Source: Siphonodentalium dalli
Taxonomy: Eukaryota > Mollusca > Scaphopoda > Gadilida > Siphonodentaliidae
Reading direction: 5' to 3'
DNA: 64,000 nucleotides
Assembly: GCA_032622095.1 (NCBI GenBank)
Contig: CP136062.1
Coordinates: forward strand, 133,999,282 to 134,063,281
The position numbers and the translations under genes were made by a program. This document shows positions 46,207 to 56,480 of this stretch, piece after piece. The notes under the pieces were generated by a model. The model did no database searches. It was given only the letters and a program-made list of their open reading frames with translations, and had not been told where the DNA came from. Within the stretch, counting starts at the first letter, position 1. Each line of letters starts with the position of its first letter.

Positions 46207-47340
46207 GTCTGAGTAAAGACATTTATGTGAGTTCACAGGTTTATAGTTTTATATAAAAACTATTCAATGTTGATAGTTTTTCTTAGTCGCATAGTCAAAT
46301 TGAATGATACAATGAGACTAACGTGGATTTTGATGTAAACAAAAAACTAATTCAGGTGGGGGGGGGGGGGGGTAAACTGTCCAAAAACAATTCTGAACTG
46401 TAATGCCTCTGCCGAAGAAAAAATATGACTCCTTTGTACCAATGATAGGTCTGAGTCACATAATCATATATTCTGGTCGATAAAGGTTTGCCCTAGACAA
46501 AATTTGGTTTTTATTCCATTTTGAAGAGGAATATATCCTCTATATAACATATCCAAAATTCACTGAAATTCGCTTTGGGCAATTTTTTTACAGAGATTTT
46601 GATCATGCCAATTTTCGGGCCTTGGGAAGTAGGTTTTTTCTACAACATCCCTCATCGGCGACACCAGAGCGCCGTACTCCTCAATCTGATATATACCAGT
46701 CTGTCTGCAATTAGAGTACGGGAGCGAATAGAGTGGGAAGGACAGAAAATAATACAAACGCGGCCATGAAATGGCCGTCAAAATGGCCGTAATCCCAAGC
46801 CGTGCTGCGACGAAAACAACACATTAGATAACCATCTAGAAGTGAAAATACGTATTAGTAATTTACAAGTATGTTTAGATATCTTTAAAAGTACACATAT
46901 ATGTAGCGTAGCTACGATGTACACCTCTGTTAAAATGTCATTTGTATTGTTTTATAATATTAGGCATTGTTAGATTAATTGGCTGTAATAATTTGTGATG
47001 CATATTTCCTCATCGGAAACATTTCTATTTCGTTTCCGATTCCGTAGTTTATATATGCACATAATTTGTGTCATTTCACTCTAATTTCATCGCATCAAAT
47101 TACACTTTAATCATCATTGATTGTCATAAACATGTAACATCTAATATTCCAGCAAATCAAGTTCATAATATGCATATTCATCCAGTTATTATTCAATTAT
47201 CACTAATTGCTTAGCATATTAACGTATTTTATCGACAATCTATTGTGATATTTCTTCACTATTTATCTATTCGTTACGCGATTGGCGGACACTCTTTAAG
47301 CCCATCGCATGTCACTCATGTTACCCCGGCAGATTCAAAC
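46207..47340. other. AT-rich intergenic stretch, no gene seen
   Basis: Contains a poly(G) run (46358-46372) and 'aaatggccgt' twice near 46770-46790. Short overlapping frames on both strands at 46560-46780 are not convincing. Confidence 0.5.
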
Positions 47341-47453
47341 GTCTCGCTGGGTCGTGTTATTGGGTTATGTCTCACTGGGTCGTGTTATCGGGTCACGTCT
47401 CGGTGGGTCGTGTTTATAGGGTCGCATTCTCAGCGGGTCGCTTTTATGGTCGC
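47341..47453. repeat. 28-bp minisatellite, 4 copies
   Basis: 'gtctcgctgggtcgtgttat' plus eight bases, with starts at 47341, 47369, 47397 and 47426. It sits about 40 bp upstream of a TATA-like motif. Confidence 0.9.
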
Positions 47454-47463
47454 ATTTGCAGTG

Positions 47464-47495
47464 CATCATGGGAAAGGGTCGTGTTGCCATATAAA
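47464..47495 (+). promoter_or_regulatory. Promoter-like cluster
   Basis: 'gcatcatgggaaa' (47463-47475) and TATAAA (47490-47495) in the context 'catataaacaaac', close to the 'ctatataaacaaacc' seen at 17536 and 18468. No gene was recognised downstream, so this is weak evidence. Confidence 0.25.
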
Positions 47496-47499
47496 CAAA

Positions 47500-49112
47500 C
47501 CCGACCCGATCTCGTGCGCACTCCAACGGAATTAGTCTTCGTAGGCAGTCAACACGGAACTAGTGTCAGTATTTTACCTGACTTTTAAAGACCCATTGGG
47601 GGCATTTTGTCAAGACTTTCGGAGTGCCACCCATGTCTTTGGCTGTTGGTTATCAATTGGCTAATTGTCTAATTGATTGATTTATGCCATTTAGCTGGCT
47701 GTTGGTCATAATGTGGCCGTTTGAGAATCGTAAAGATATACAGTTATTTATGGGCATTTTAGCTCATACTCACCTGAAAGAGACCCAAGACAGCTTTGGT
47801 GATAACATATCTTCATTCTTATGTGAATCATTCTGTGGAATCTTGGATATTGTTCTAATAAATCATATTGCTTTGTAACTGTTTGTCTGTGGTCACTTAA
47901 ATATACTCTGTGGGCTCACACATTGATAGTCCTATGAGGGATTCGAGGCTTCACACAGGGAGAACAAGACAAGACACAGACTCAAGCAGTAAAGAACAGA
48001 CAACAGATTATTAAAGAAACAAGTTCCAAGAATCCACAGATACATTTCCTGTAACGTTGAGGTTTGGGGCAAAGAGATTTATCCATGCTACCCAGAAGTC
48101 ATTACAAGAACCTGGACCACGTTACACATATCATTAAAACAGATCCATCTGAATGAATTATCGGTCACTGGAACACAAGTTAAACCCACCCTTATAAAAA
48201 ATACTCTGGTAAACCATGGTAAAACACTCTCGTATGCTATAGTATTCTACCAGGGTGATTGGAACCAGGTAATTTTACTCTGGTAAAATTCATCTAGGGA
48301 ACTATCACAATATTATACGCAGACAGGTAGACCCACACTCTAGCACAATGTACCCACCCATATAGTTCACCATATATTTTACCGGGATGTAAGTATGCAT
48401 GTGGCATTCTACTAGAGTAATACTACCAGAGATTATACCAGGATAATTTACCTCGACATTAGGGTAAAGTTACCACAGTAGTACCAAGGTGCCCTTTCAG
48501 AAGCTTTAACATCTGAGATAAAAGATTGAAGGCTATATGAATCACACATGTGATTACATAAGGTGTGAAGCTCTTGGTCATATTTACGCTGACAAATATG
48601 ATATTCGCTTCACGGTTAACAGATAAATTTGCATCAGATAGTTTATCACTGAGAGATTTGTATACGTTAATCAGCAATTAACATGAGGCTAAATGTTCCA
48701 ATTGTCAGCATATAAACGTTAGGAGTTATTTCATTTAAAAAAAAGCTGCTATAAGTGTAAAAATCATGGAAAAAGATCAAATTGTCCAAGGAAAAAAATA
48801 CTGTTTTTGCACGTAGGTGGGCGGTGGTTGGGCGGAATTATTGTGTACGGATTTTTATTTTTTTGCAGACCCCCCCCCCCCCGAAATACTCATTAGAGTC
48901 ATTTCTTAATTAGAATTCCAGAAATAAAACATGATTTTGTATAGATTTCCAGAAATAAAACATGATTTTGTATAGATGGAACTTACAGGACCACCAGCCT
49001 GATCCTGTTAATCAACGCATGTGTGCTGCATTTACTTAAAACATATGTTATTGTAAATTCATTTACAACAGCATTGGGGTACAAGTTTAACAACTTGCAA
49101 TGTATATATATA
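47500..49112. other. Intergenic stretch with small repeats
   Basis: No gene seen. A 32-bp duplication ('ttccagaaataaaacatgat') lies at 48915-48978 and a poly(C) run at 48870-48883. The stretch 48200-48480 is dense in ACTCTGGTA/TACCAGAGT motifs. Confidence 0.5.
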
Positions 49113-49943
49113 TCTATTATATATTTTGGAAGATCTGTGTGTGTGTGTGTGTGTGGGGGGGGTGTGTGTGTGTGTGAGAGAGATAGGGTGTGTGATGGTG
49201 TGAGGGAGAGGGTGTGTGTGTGTGTGTGATCGCGATGAACTCGAAAACGGCCCTGCCGATTTCGATGAAACTTGGTATGTGGAGGTACTTTCGGTCGGGA
49301 AGTGGCATAGGCCTATTAATTTGCCCATGCGACGTGACCTTGACCTTGAAATCGGGTCATTTCAAGGTCAACGCCCGAATATCACGGGATTTCGACGAAA
49401 CTTGGTATGTGAGGCTGCTTTCGGCCGGGGAGTGGCATAGGCCTATTAATTTGCCCGTGCGACGTGACCTTGACCTTGAAATCGGATCATTTCAAGGTCA
49501 AACGCCCGAATATCACGGGATTTCGATGAAAATTAGTGTCTATGGATACTTTCGTATGGGGAGCCTATTCATTTGCCCGTGCGACGTGACATTGACCTTG
49601 AAATCGGGTCAATTCAAGATCAAATCGCGAATTTTGATGGGATTTCGACAAAATTTGATATGTGGGGTTACTTTTGTCCACTGAGTGTTTTGGACGGGTC
49701 AAATCGTGACCCCGACCTGACATTGACCTTCAAAATTATCAATTCGAGGTCAAATCGGGTAAAACCGGATGGATTTCGACGGGTACTTTTGTCGGGTACT
49801 TTTGTCCGGGCAGTGTTTTGGACGGGTCAAATCGTGACCCCACCTGACCTTGACCTTCAAAATGGACAATTCAAGGTCAAATCGCGCAATTCGCCGAAAA
49901 GCAGAGGGGAAACAGCCCGGACGAAGTCGGGTCCACCTGCTAG
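49113..49943 (+). mobile_element. Helitron-like element 1 (831 bp)
   Basis: Starts A|TCTATTATATATTTTGGAAG, then a (GT)n tract, then 'gatgaactcgaaaacggccc' and ~120-140-bp modules ('cgtgaccttgaccttgaaat', 'ttcaaggtcaa', 'gggatttcgatgaaa'). It ends 'cccggacgaagtcgggtcca'..CTGCTAG at 49943: a small hairpin followed by CTAG, with T next. This is the TC...CTRR|T layout of Helitrons. No Rep/helicase coding; frames of 156-164 codons across it are repeat artefacts. Confidence 0.75.
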
Positions 49944-50521
49944 TCTATTATATATTTTGCAAGATCTGTGTGTCTGTCTGTCTGTCTGTGTGTTCGCGAT
50001 GAACTCGAAAACGGCCCACTCAATTTCGATGAAACTTGGTATGTGGGGTATTTTCGGCCGGGGATGAACATAGGCATATTAATTTGTCCGTGCGACGTGA
50101 CCTTGACCTTGAAATCGGGTCATTTCAAGGTCAAACGCCCGAATATCACGGGATTTCGATGAAAATTTCGTATGGGGAGCCTATTCATTTGCCCGTGCGA
50201 CGTGACCTTGAAATCGGGTAACTTCAAGGTCAAGTCGCCAATTTTGATGGGATTTCGACGAAATTTGATACGTGGGGTTACTTTTGTCCAATGATTGTTT
50301 TGGACGGGTCCAATCGTGACCCCGACCAGACCTTGACCTTCAAAATGATCAATTCAAGGTCAAAATCGGGTAAAACCGGATGGATTTCGACGGGCGCGTT
50401 TGTCGGGTACTTTTGTCCGGGCAGTGTTTTTGGACTGGTCAAATCGTGACCCCACTTGACCTTTACCTTCAAAATGGACAATTCAAGGTCAAAGCCCGGA
50501 CGAAGTCGGGTCACCTTCTAG
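49944..50521 (+). mobile_element. Helitron-like element 2 (578 bp), head to tail with element 1
   Basis: Begins directly at the end of element 1 with TCTATTATATATTTTGCAAG and a (GTCT)n tract. It is an internally shortened version of the same modules and ends 'cccggacgaagtcgggtcac'..TTCTAG at 50521, followed by T. Confidence 0.75.
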
Positions 50522-50533
50522 TATATATATATA

Positions 50534-51170
50534 TTAGCAGATTAGTCCGCCACTGGCGGCATTGGTCCCATGGCTTTGGTCGATCCATTAATTTTTGTTT
50601 TTCAAGGTAACCCCGTACAGGCATATCATATAACCCGACAAAAATATTCCCCGTCCCGAGTTGACCATACATAAGGTCGGGGTCACGATTTGACCCGTCC
50701 AATACAGTCCCCGGACAAAAGTACCCCTAGGTATAAAATTTCGTCGAAATCCGCCAGTTTTACCCGATTTGACCTTGAATTGACCATTTTGAAGGTAAAG
50801 GTAAGGTAATGGTCACGATTTGACCCGTCCAAAACACTACCCGGACAAAAGTATCCTTAGGTATCAAATTTCGTCGAAATCCGCCAGTTTTACCAGATTT
50901 GACCTTGAATTGACCATTTTGAAGGTCAAGCTAAGGTCGTGGTCACGATTTGACCCGTCCAAAACACTCCCCTGACAAAAGTATCCCTAGGTATAAAATT
51001 TCGTCGAAATCCGCCAGTTTTACCCGATTTGACCTTGAATTGACCATTTTGAAGGTCAAGGTCAGGTCGGGGTCACGATTTGATCCGTCCATGACACTTC
51101 CCGGACAAAAAGTACCCATAGGTAGCAAGTTTGGCCTCAATCGGTCGAGCCGTTTTCGAGTCTATAAAGG

Positions 51171-51180
<10 letters not shown>
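50534..51180 (-). mobile_element. Helitron-like element 3, inverted
   Basis: On the minus strand it starts in an AT tract near 51180 with 'gactcgaaaacggctcgacc' and carries four ~120-bp modules ('ggtcaaatcgtgacc', 'aattcaaggtcaaat', 'ggatttcgacgaaatt'). The 3' end may be the hairpin CCGCCAGTGGCGG followed by ..CTAA|T at 50534, which fits CTRR-T but differs from elements 1 and 2, so the 3' boundary is tentative. Confidence 0.6.

Positions 51181-51227
<47 letters not shown>
51176..51227. repeat. (AT)n microsatellite
   Basis: About 25 AT units at the outer end of the inverted Helitron-like element. Confidence 0.95.
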
Positions 51228-51228
<1 letters not shown>

Positions 51229-51394
51229 GAAGTTTCAAAATATATAGTAGAAGATGAATTAAACAAGATAACAGAGAATATATACATGACGAGGTTGGCA
51301 TAAATTTGGCCAACAAAAAAGAAGAAAGTTTGTGTAAAGAGTGTTTAATAGTGGACATCAAAACTGAGAAAAGGTGGCCTTTGTTATCACTTAC

Positions 51395-51472
51395 CAGCAT
51401 GTGTGCTGCAATTAACACTGGACATGCAATTCCAAAAGTACATCCATATAAGTCTATGTTTCCTCGGTATTT
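51395..51472 (-). CDS. Candidate short exon with a hydrophobic segment
   Basis: The minus strand shows a T-rich tract ('tagtttttgttttttatt'), a possible AG acceptor at 51473-51474, about 78 bp open, then CTG|GTAAGT, a consensus donor (51389-51394). The peptide NIDLYGCTFGIACPVLIAAH plus ML looks like part of a membrane segment. I cannot assign a family and no neighbouring exon is evident. The plus strand is also open here. Tentative. Confidence 0.2.
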
Positions 51473-51479
51473 AATAAAA

Positions 51480-51809
51480 AACAAAAACTAAGATGGTCAC
51501 ATGTAATAGACATCGATCATAGATGAATAGTTTGCTTGCTGTATAACAGATAATTACAGTAAGACCGGTGGTATAGCTAACCAATATTAGCATTGTATAA
51601 AATTTACTAATGTCCCCAATTCTTTGCAAACGTTAGTCCATGATCAAGTCGTTGTCCCAACGCATGCATAACAGGCCCCAAAATCCGACGAGAATCAGAA
51701 TCATGATTCTCATAAAAAAAGTCTTGATTTCCTGTAGAAATGCTATGTTTTGATTCTCGCAAAAAATATTATGGATTTTTAGGCCTGCCTAATGTTGGCA
51801 CATTTCATC
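51480..51809. other. No gene seen
   Basis: AT-rich spacer; 'gattctcgtcggattttggg'-like text near 51680 has no match in the window. Confidence 0.4.
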
Positions 51810-52300
51810 ACGATTTATTGACTGTTAGCAGCCAAAGTTGGGCCAACATTGAACCAACCGTAATCCAACGTTGGGCCAACGTTCGCAAATTTTGTACGAT
51901 TTACCAACCGTTGGCCCAACCACCGCGGTGTCAACGTAGTTCTTTTAGTGGTGCCAACGTTGGCCCAACGCGTAGTGCCCACGTTGGCTCAACGTTGGTA
52001 TCCAACGGTTAACATTCTGCCAACGTTCAATAATCGCCCATACGTTGGGCCAACGTTGGATTACCGTAATCCAAAATTGGCCCAACGTAAGAAATTTATA
52101 TAACTTTGGCAGAATGTTAGCCGAAAGTTGGCAGAGCGTTGAACGTTGGCTAGCCAACGTTGGTCCGACGTTGGCCCAACGCGTGGGGCCAACTTTGGCA
52201 CCACGAGCAAAACTACGTTGGCACCACGGTGGTTTCCAATGTTGGCCCAAACGTTGGCCCAAACGGTTGGCAAATGCATGGTTGGGCCAACGTGGTTATG
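51810..52300. repeat. Dense repeat of CCAACGTTGG / TTGGGCCAACG motifs with long inverted arms
   Basis: About 25 copies of overlapping palindromic words (CCAACGTTGG, TTGGGCCAACGTTGG, GTTGGCCCAACG). Around 51916-51990 and, inverted, 52160-52235, longer arms match ('caccgcggtg.caacgtagtt' against 'aactacgttggcaccacggtg'). Frames here (GQRWANVGPT-like peptides on both strands) are artefacts. Probably a TIR-type element with internal subrepeats. Confidence 0.85.
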
Positions 52301-53694
52301 TTATCTGGGTATATAATTAATACAGAGATTGGGCTGCCATTTAGTTATTTAGTCGGGGCTAGTCAGAACATGAGATAATACGCTGCTGTGCATATATACA
52401 TCTTTGTCGCATATTTACTGCGGGGAAACCTATGGGTATGGGTGCTAAACCTTATTTGACAGGTTTAGTTAATGAGTGTTTTGTGATCATCTGATATTTC
52501 TGATGCTTTTCATTAAGCTTACCTGATTGGCATTTCATCCTGATGGTTATTTAAAACATTTCACACCCTCTGTCTGCCTTGTCATACTATTTTCACCGTT
52601 TTTCATCAAACTTTGGGGGTGGGTCCCAAATCGCCCATGGACAAAACTTGTGTTGGAGGGGTGGGTGTCCGAGATCGGAATGGAAAAAAAACTTGCGTTC
52701 CCGGGGTGGTGGGTCCCAAAAATAAAAAAAACCTTGTATACTGGAGTTTTTGCTGACCCCCGGTCACCAGTAAAACTAACAATGTCGCGATATATAGCCA
52801 ACAGCTGAAACGACAACAGACCACAATTTATATCGACACATATCAGTTTGAAACAGTGGTATAGGCCCATATACTATGCCTTTAAATTCATTGGCATATA
52901 GACCCTCACGGATCGCTGACTTCTGTGGTCCTTAAGAGTGCCTGGTATAGTAATGGAATTACTCGGTTTACAGACATGATCATCGTTAAACGTCTCTGTT
53001 GCATTTTATTGACGAAATAAATCGATATCTCTCTCATGCTGCATGAATTTCGGTAACTCAGTCACCGCAAGTTCGGCTGCTTCGTGTCTCCCCCGGGAGT
53101 CCCGGGCGGCAGCAGCTGCCTCAAGTATCGACTAACCTCCTCCAGGCTCCTCCCCGGGGTCACTTTCCGACACGTAATTGGGGAAGTTCGTGTTTACCCA
53201 TGTTAATTCCTGATACTGTCTCGGCCTGGCCGACACAACTAATCCGCCTGATGCGCAATTACAAAGGAATGAAATATCCCACAAACGTCAGAGGTTTTCA
53301 AACTATATGATCATTTATTGGACAGTGTTATCGAATATTTCATAAAGTCGGCAGTTGGGGCGTGTAATTGTATCTCCCACTCATATAAAACGTTTGCCAC
53401 CTAATATCGCTTCACAAGACTATAAATGATTCTCAAAAATTAATCAAAATTCGACATGCGACAACGTGACTCAAACCCTTACAACACTGCATACATGCAT
53501 GCCATATGTGGACTGTAGATACAACGACATGAGCGAGTCTATTATACAAAACATCTGAGATAATAAAATCAGAATAATGTGAGTGAATAATAGTTATATG
53601 AAGACTTTGGTGTGGAACATAATATCTAACCAGGATCTCAAAGAAGCATTTGAAAAGAGTTCTCTTATTTTCTCAGAGCAAGGAATTTGACATA
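52301..53694. other. Intergenic stretch, no gene seen
   Basis: A small GC-rich patch at 53085-53165 ('ctcccccgggagtcccgggc') stands out in AT-rich DNA. No gene or RNA recognised. Paired frames at 52527-52870 on both strands are unconvincing. Confidence 0.5.
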
Positions 53695-53746
53695 TGTGAC
53701 CCGCCATATCAAATCCAGTCGTAAGTCGGGATTTTTTTTACCCTGT

Positions 53747-53815
53747 GCCAATGCATTCTCTTATATATGCGAGTCGACCATAGGTCGCCTCGCATATATA
53801 AGAGAATGCATTGGC
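53747..53815. repeat. 69-bp palindrome in left TIR, copy 2
   Basis: Identical to the palindrome at 41699-41767. Confidence 0.97.
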
Positions 53816-54034
53816 CTAACAATATTTTACAATTTTTATAATTTGTTCTTGTATTCTTTAACAATTTTATAATTTCACCCATACAGAGCCCCAGACAAAC
53901 ATGAGCAGACGACAATCTTCTATATGCTTCTATATATGTGTGGGGCTCCCTGCAGGGTAATGGATGTTTTTTATTTTATGTCCTAAAAATTGTCAGAAAC
54001 ATTTATTTAAAAAAAAATGATAAAAAATTGTTAG

Positions 54035-54103
54035 GCCAATGCATTCTCTTATATATGCGAGGCGACCTATGGTCGACTCGCATATATAAGAGAATGCATT
54101 GGC
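54035..54103. repeat. 69-bp palindrome in right TIR, copy 2
   Basis: Identical to the palindrome at 41990-42058. Confidence 0.97.
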
Positions 54104-54157
54104 ACAGGGTAAAAAAAATCCCGACTTACGACTGGATTTGATATGGCGGGTCACATA

Positions 54158-54511
54158 AGCAATATCTTCCATATGATCACAATGTGTGGATGGCTGTAAA
54201 ATCAAAATTTAGATGTGAAAAAATGACAATTTCTACACGAACATTCGTGGATAGAAGTCAACGACCCTGCAAAAATAACCAGACCCCATGTCTTGGATCA
54301 ACCCTGTACACATGCATTAGATTTACACGACAATAATACGTCTGTGTATCTTGCGGGTGTAATCCGGGTGTACTCGCGAGTGTAAAAATGCATGAGTTTA
54401 TACATCTCGCCGCTTGTGCCGGTGTTCTACAACAGGAAGGGAAATTACATTTATGGACACAGATGTCCAGACGTTTTAGGAAATTCATATTTTTTTAATC
54501 ATATTTTATAG
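54158..54511. other. Spacer or candidate intron
   Basis: If the exon at 54512 is real, this is intron. It ends in a strong polypyrimidine tract, 'ttttttaatcatattttata'g. Confidence 0.35.
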
Positions 54512-54793
54512 TATACTCGCGATGTACCAGGCGGTGCAATGGCTAAGTTTGGCAAAATTAACATTCAAAAATATGAAGGAGCGTTTATTGTTGCGGTACA
54601 TTCTTCTGATAACGTAAAAACAAGACAGTCAATGACAGTGGTTGGCTCGCCAGACTGTACAGACGAAGAAGACTGGGACTCTGAAGACTACAATAGTCAA
54701 TACTTTTTAAATCACTTTAAAACAAGTAAACAGGAACACAGGTACAGGGTCTTCGTTGAACGATGTGAGGGGATATGTGGGTGTCCACCTTGA
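54512..54793 (+). CDS. Candidate terminal exon, unknown secreted-like protein
   Basis: A strong acceptor (T-rich tract, AG at 54510-54511) is followed by 93 codons open in phase 0 to a TGA at 54791-54793. Without splicing, an ATG at 54539 would give 84 residues. The peptide reads YTRDVPGGAMAKFGKINIQK, then YEGAFIVAVHSSDNVKTRQS and, after an acidic stretch (DEEDWDSEDY), HRYRVFVERCEGICGCPP at the end. The cysteine-rich end and acidic middle look like an extracellular protein, and codon content is more balanced than in the flanks. I do not recognise the family. No clear AATAAA was found downstream. It could be the last exon of a gene starting further upstream or a decayed fragment. Confidence 0.35.
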   Translation, partial: YTRDVPGGAMAKFGKINIQKYEGAFIVAVHSSDNVKTRQSMTVVGSPDCTDEEDWDSEDYNSQYFLNHFKTSKQEHRYRVFVERCEGICGCPP

Positions 54794-55439
54794 AATGTGT
54801 AACTGCTCAACCATCCCTCCCCTCCCCAAATAGATTATTGTCCATTACCTACAAACTGGACCAAACTAAATTACAACTGGTACTTCAAGACCTCCAAGTT
54901 CCAACTGTTGGAAATTTATCAAAACCTCACTGATAAAACCGTATATATCAAAATTAATACATGTAATATAGGAATATATATACAAGTACCAAACGTGAAT
55001 TCATAGCATAGATAGGGTGGATGCGGAATGTTAAATATCATATCTCTTCCCTCATTTGAACCAAATGTAAATCCCAATCTATGAGATCCATTGATATAGT
55101 ATTTTCAAAGGGCATATTAAAGAAGTTGAAGTGAGTACATTTTCCTTAAAATAAGGTACAAAATTTAGGGAAGGGTTATCAATATTGCACCTCTGATAAT
55201 TGTTCCCTGAAATCATCAGCATAACAAATAAGACATATCATTATCACAGATGAAAGGGAGTTAATAGCCTATATAACATAGTATCGTAACACCGGCATGT
55301 ACAACTGTATAGAACACAGCACATATTATGAACTAATGAAGGCGATGACTTCTCAAATAATATTGAGGCACTAGGAATGTGAAAAAACAACATTTGTAAA
55401 ACCGGTACACACAAGTACTTACTTGACCGTTCAATTGGA
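54794..55439. other. No gene seen
   Basis: AT-rich sequence. Confidence 0.45.
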
Positions 55440-55744
55440 AATGTAAATGAGCTGTCTGTTCATGATTTTCCTCCCAGTGACCTCAGTTGAACAAATCTGA
55501 ACCACAGTCACACAAGGACCCATCATACCAAATATGAACCCATTAAGCCGATGGTACGTGAGAAGAAGTCGTTTTACTATGGAGGGAAATATATATGGTC
55601 CTGTATCGCAAATATTTGACCCAGTGACCTGACCCAGTGACCTCATTTGAACAAATATGAATGTGAGTCACATAGAGATCCACACCAAATATGAACTCAT
55701 TCGTTCTTACGGTTTCAGAGAAGTAGTTGTTTAAAGAATTGTTG
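55440..55744 (+). repeat. Diverged ~165-bp tandem repeat, 2 copies
   Basis: 'cagtgacctcagttgaacaa'/'cagtgacctcatttgaacaa' and 'accaaatatgaac.catt' recur, ending in 'gagaagtagttgtttaaaga' and 'ttgacggatggacg'. Similar text is, from memory, common in molluscan genomes. Confidence 0.75.
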
Positions 55745-56060
55745 ACGGATGGACGCTCCTAAATTACTATTTCTTTGGCTTCGTGGTTAAAACATATTTG
55801 ATTCGAGTCGAGGAACCCAGCACCCATCAAAGCTCAGAGTGGTCAGATATCGATATTTGAAGTTTGTTATTTCTCATGATGTGTCATAATATGTGGCCCA
55901 GAAATACGTGGTCAAACGGAGGGTCTCCGACAAAATTGCGGATGAAGATGGATAACTCCAAAATCAAGTGGTAAGACGGTCAAATTTCGTGATATTTTAG
56001 TGATAATACGGCCATATTTTGTGAACAAAATGTTGATAAATAAAAAGTTTTGGGAAATTT
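55745..56060 (+). repeat. Dispersed repeat family B, copy 2
   Basis: Shares 'attactatttctttggcttc', 'gattcgagtcgaggaaccca' and 'gcggatgaagatggataact' with 38160-38625. Confidence 0.88.
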
Positions 56061-56224
56061 GTGGCTAGTATATCAACCCGAGGAAGTTAATATTCACCGA
56101 GGCTGCCGAGTTCATGCATAGCCACGTTCCTGGGTTTCACGGAAGCTTGAAAACCCCTAGCTCCATATACTCACGACTTGCCCATCACAATATTATGGAA
56201 GACTCATCTGTATACTTAGAATTT

Positions 56225-56480
56225 AAAGATGCATAATCCGAATTAACGCTCGCAAATTACTATTTCCTTGGCTTCTGTGGTAAAAAAAATATTTGATTCG
56301 AGTCGAGGAACCCACCCATCAAAGCTCAGATTGATCAGATATCGATTTTTGAAACCTATTAATATTCACCACAGATAATTTTCAGTGGCCCAGTAAAAGT
56401 CGACGAGAAGGCGGCCTCGAACCAAACTGCGGATGGAGATGGATAACCCTAAAATAAAGTGGTTTATTTTTACTCAAATT
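56225..56480 (+). repeat. Dispersed repeat family B, copy 3
   Basis: From 'gatgcataatccgaattaac' to 'ggataaccctaaaataaagt'; truncated before the (TTG)n end. Confidence 0.88.

Larger units (their letters stand above)
53695..54155. mobile_element. 461-bp TIR element with palindromic ends, copy 2
   Basis: Same family as 41647-42110. The TIRs (TGTGACCCGCCATATC...GATATGGCGGGTCACA) are about 120 bp and flanked by TA on both sides (53693-53694 and 54156-54157). The core is inverted relative to copy 1. Copies differ by a few bases (for example 'cagtcgtaag' instead of 'cagtcggaag' in both TIRs of this copy). Confidence 0.93.

Noticed and set aside
46560..46781. 73-codon minus and 64-codon plus frames as exons
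   Set aside because: No splice signals of quality and no recognisable content.
49214..50067. 156- and 164-codon frames in the Helitron-like elements
   Set aside because: They translate repeated modules in several frames and do not resemble Rep or helicase domains.
51740..52320. GQRWANVGPT-like peptides on both strands as a protein with repeats
   Set aside because: Direct translation of the CCAACGTTGG field; equally open on both strands and in overlapping frames.
53085..53165. GC-rich patch as a CpG island promoter or RNA gene
   Set aside because: Too short, no TATA or RNA consensus recognised, and no coding sequence nearby.
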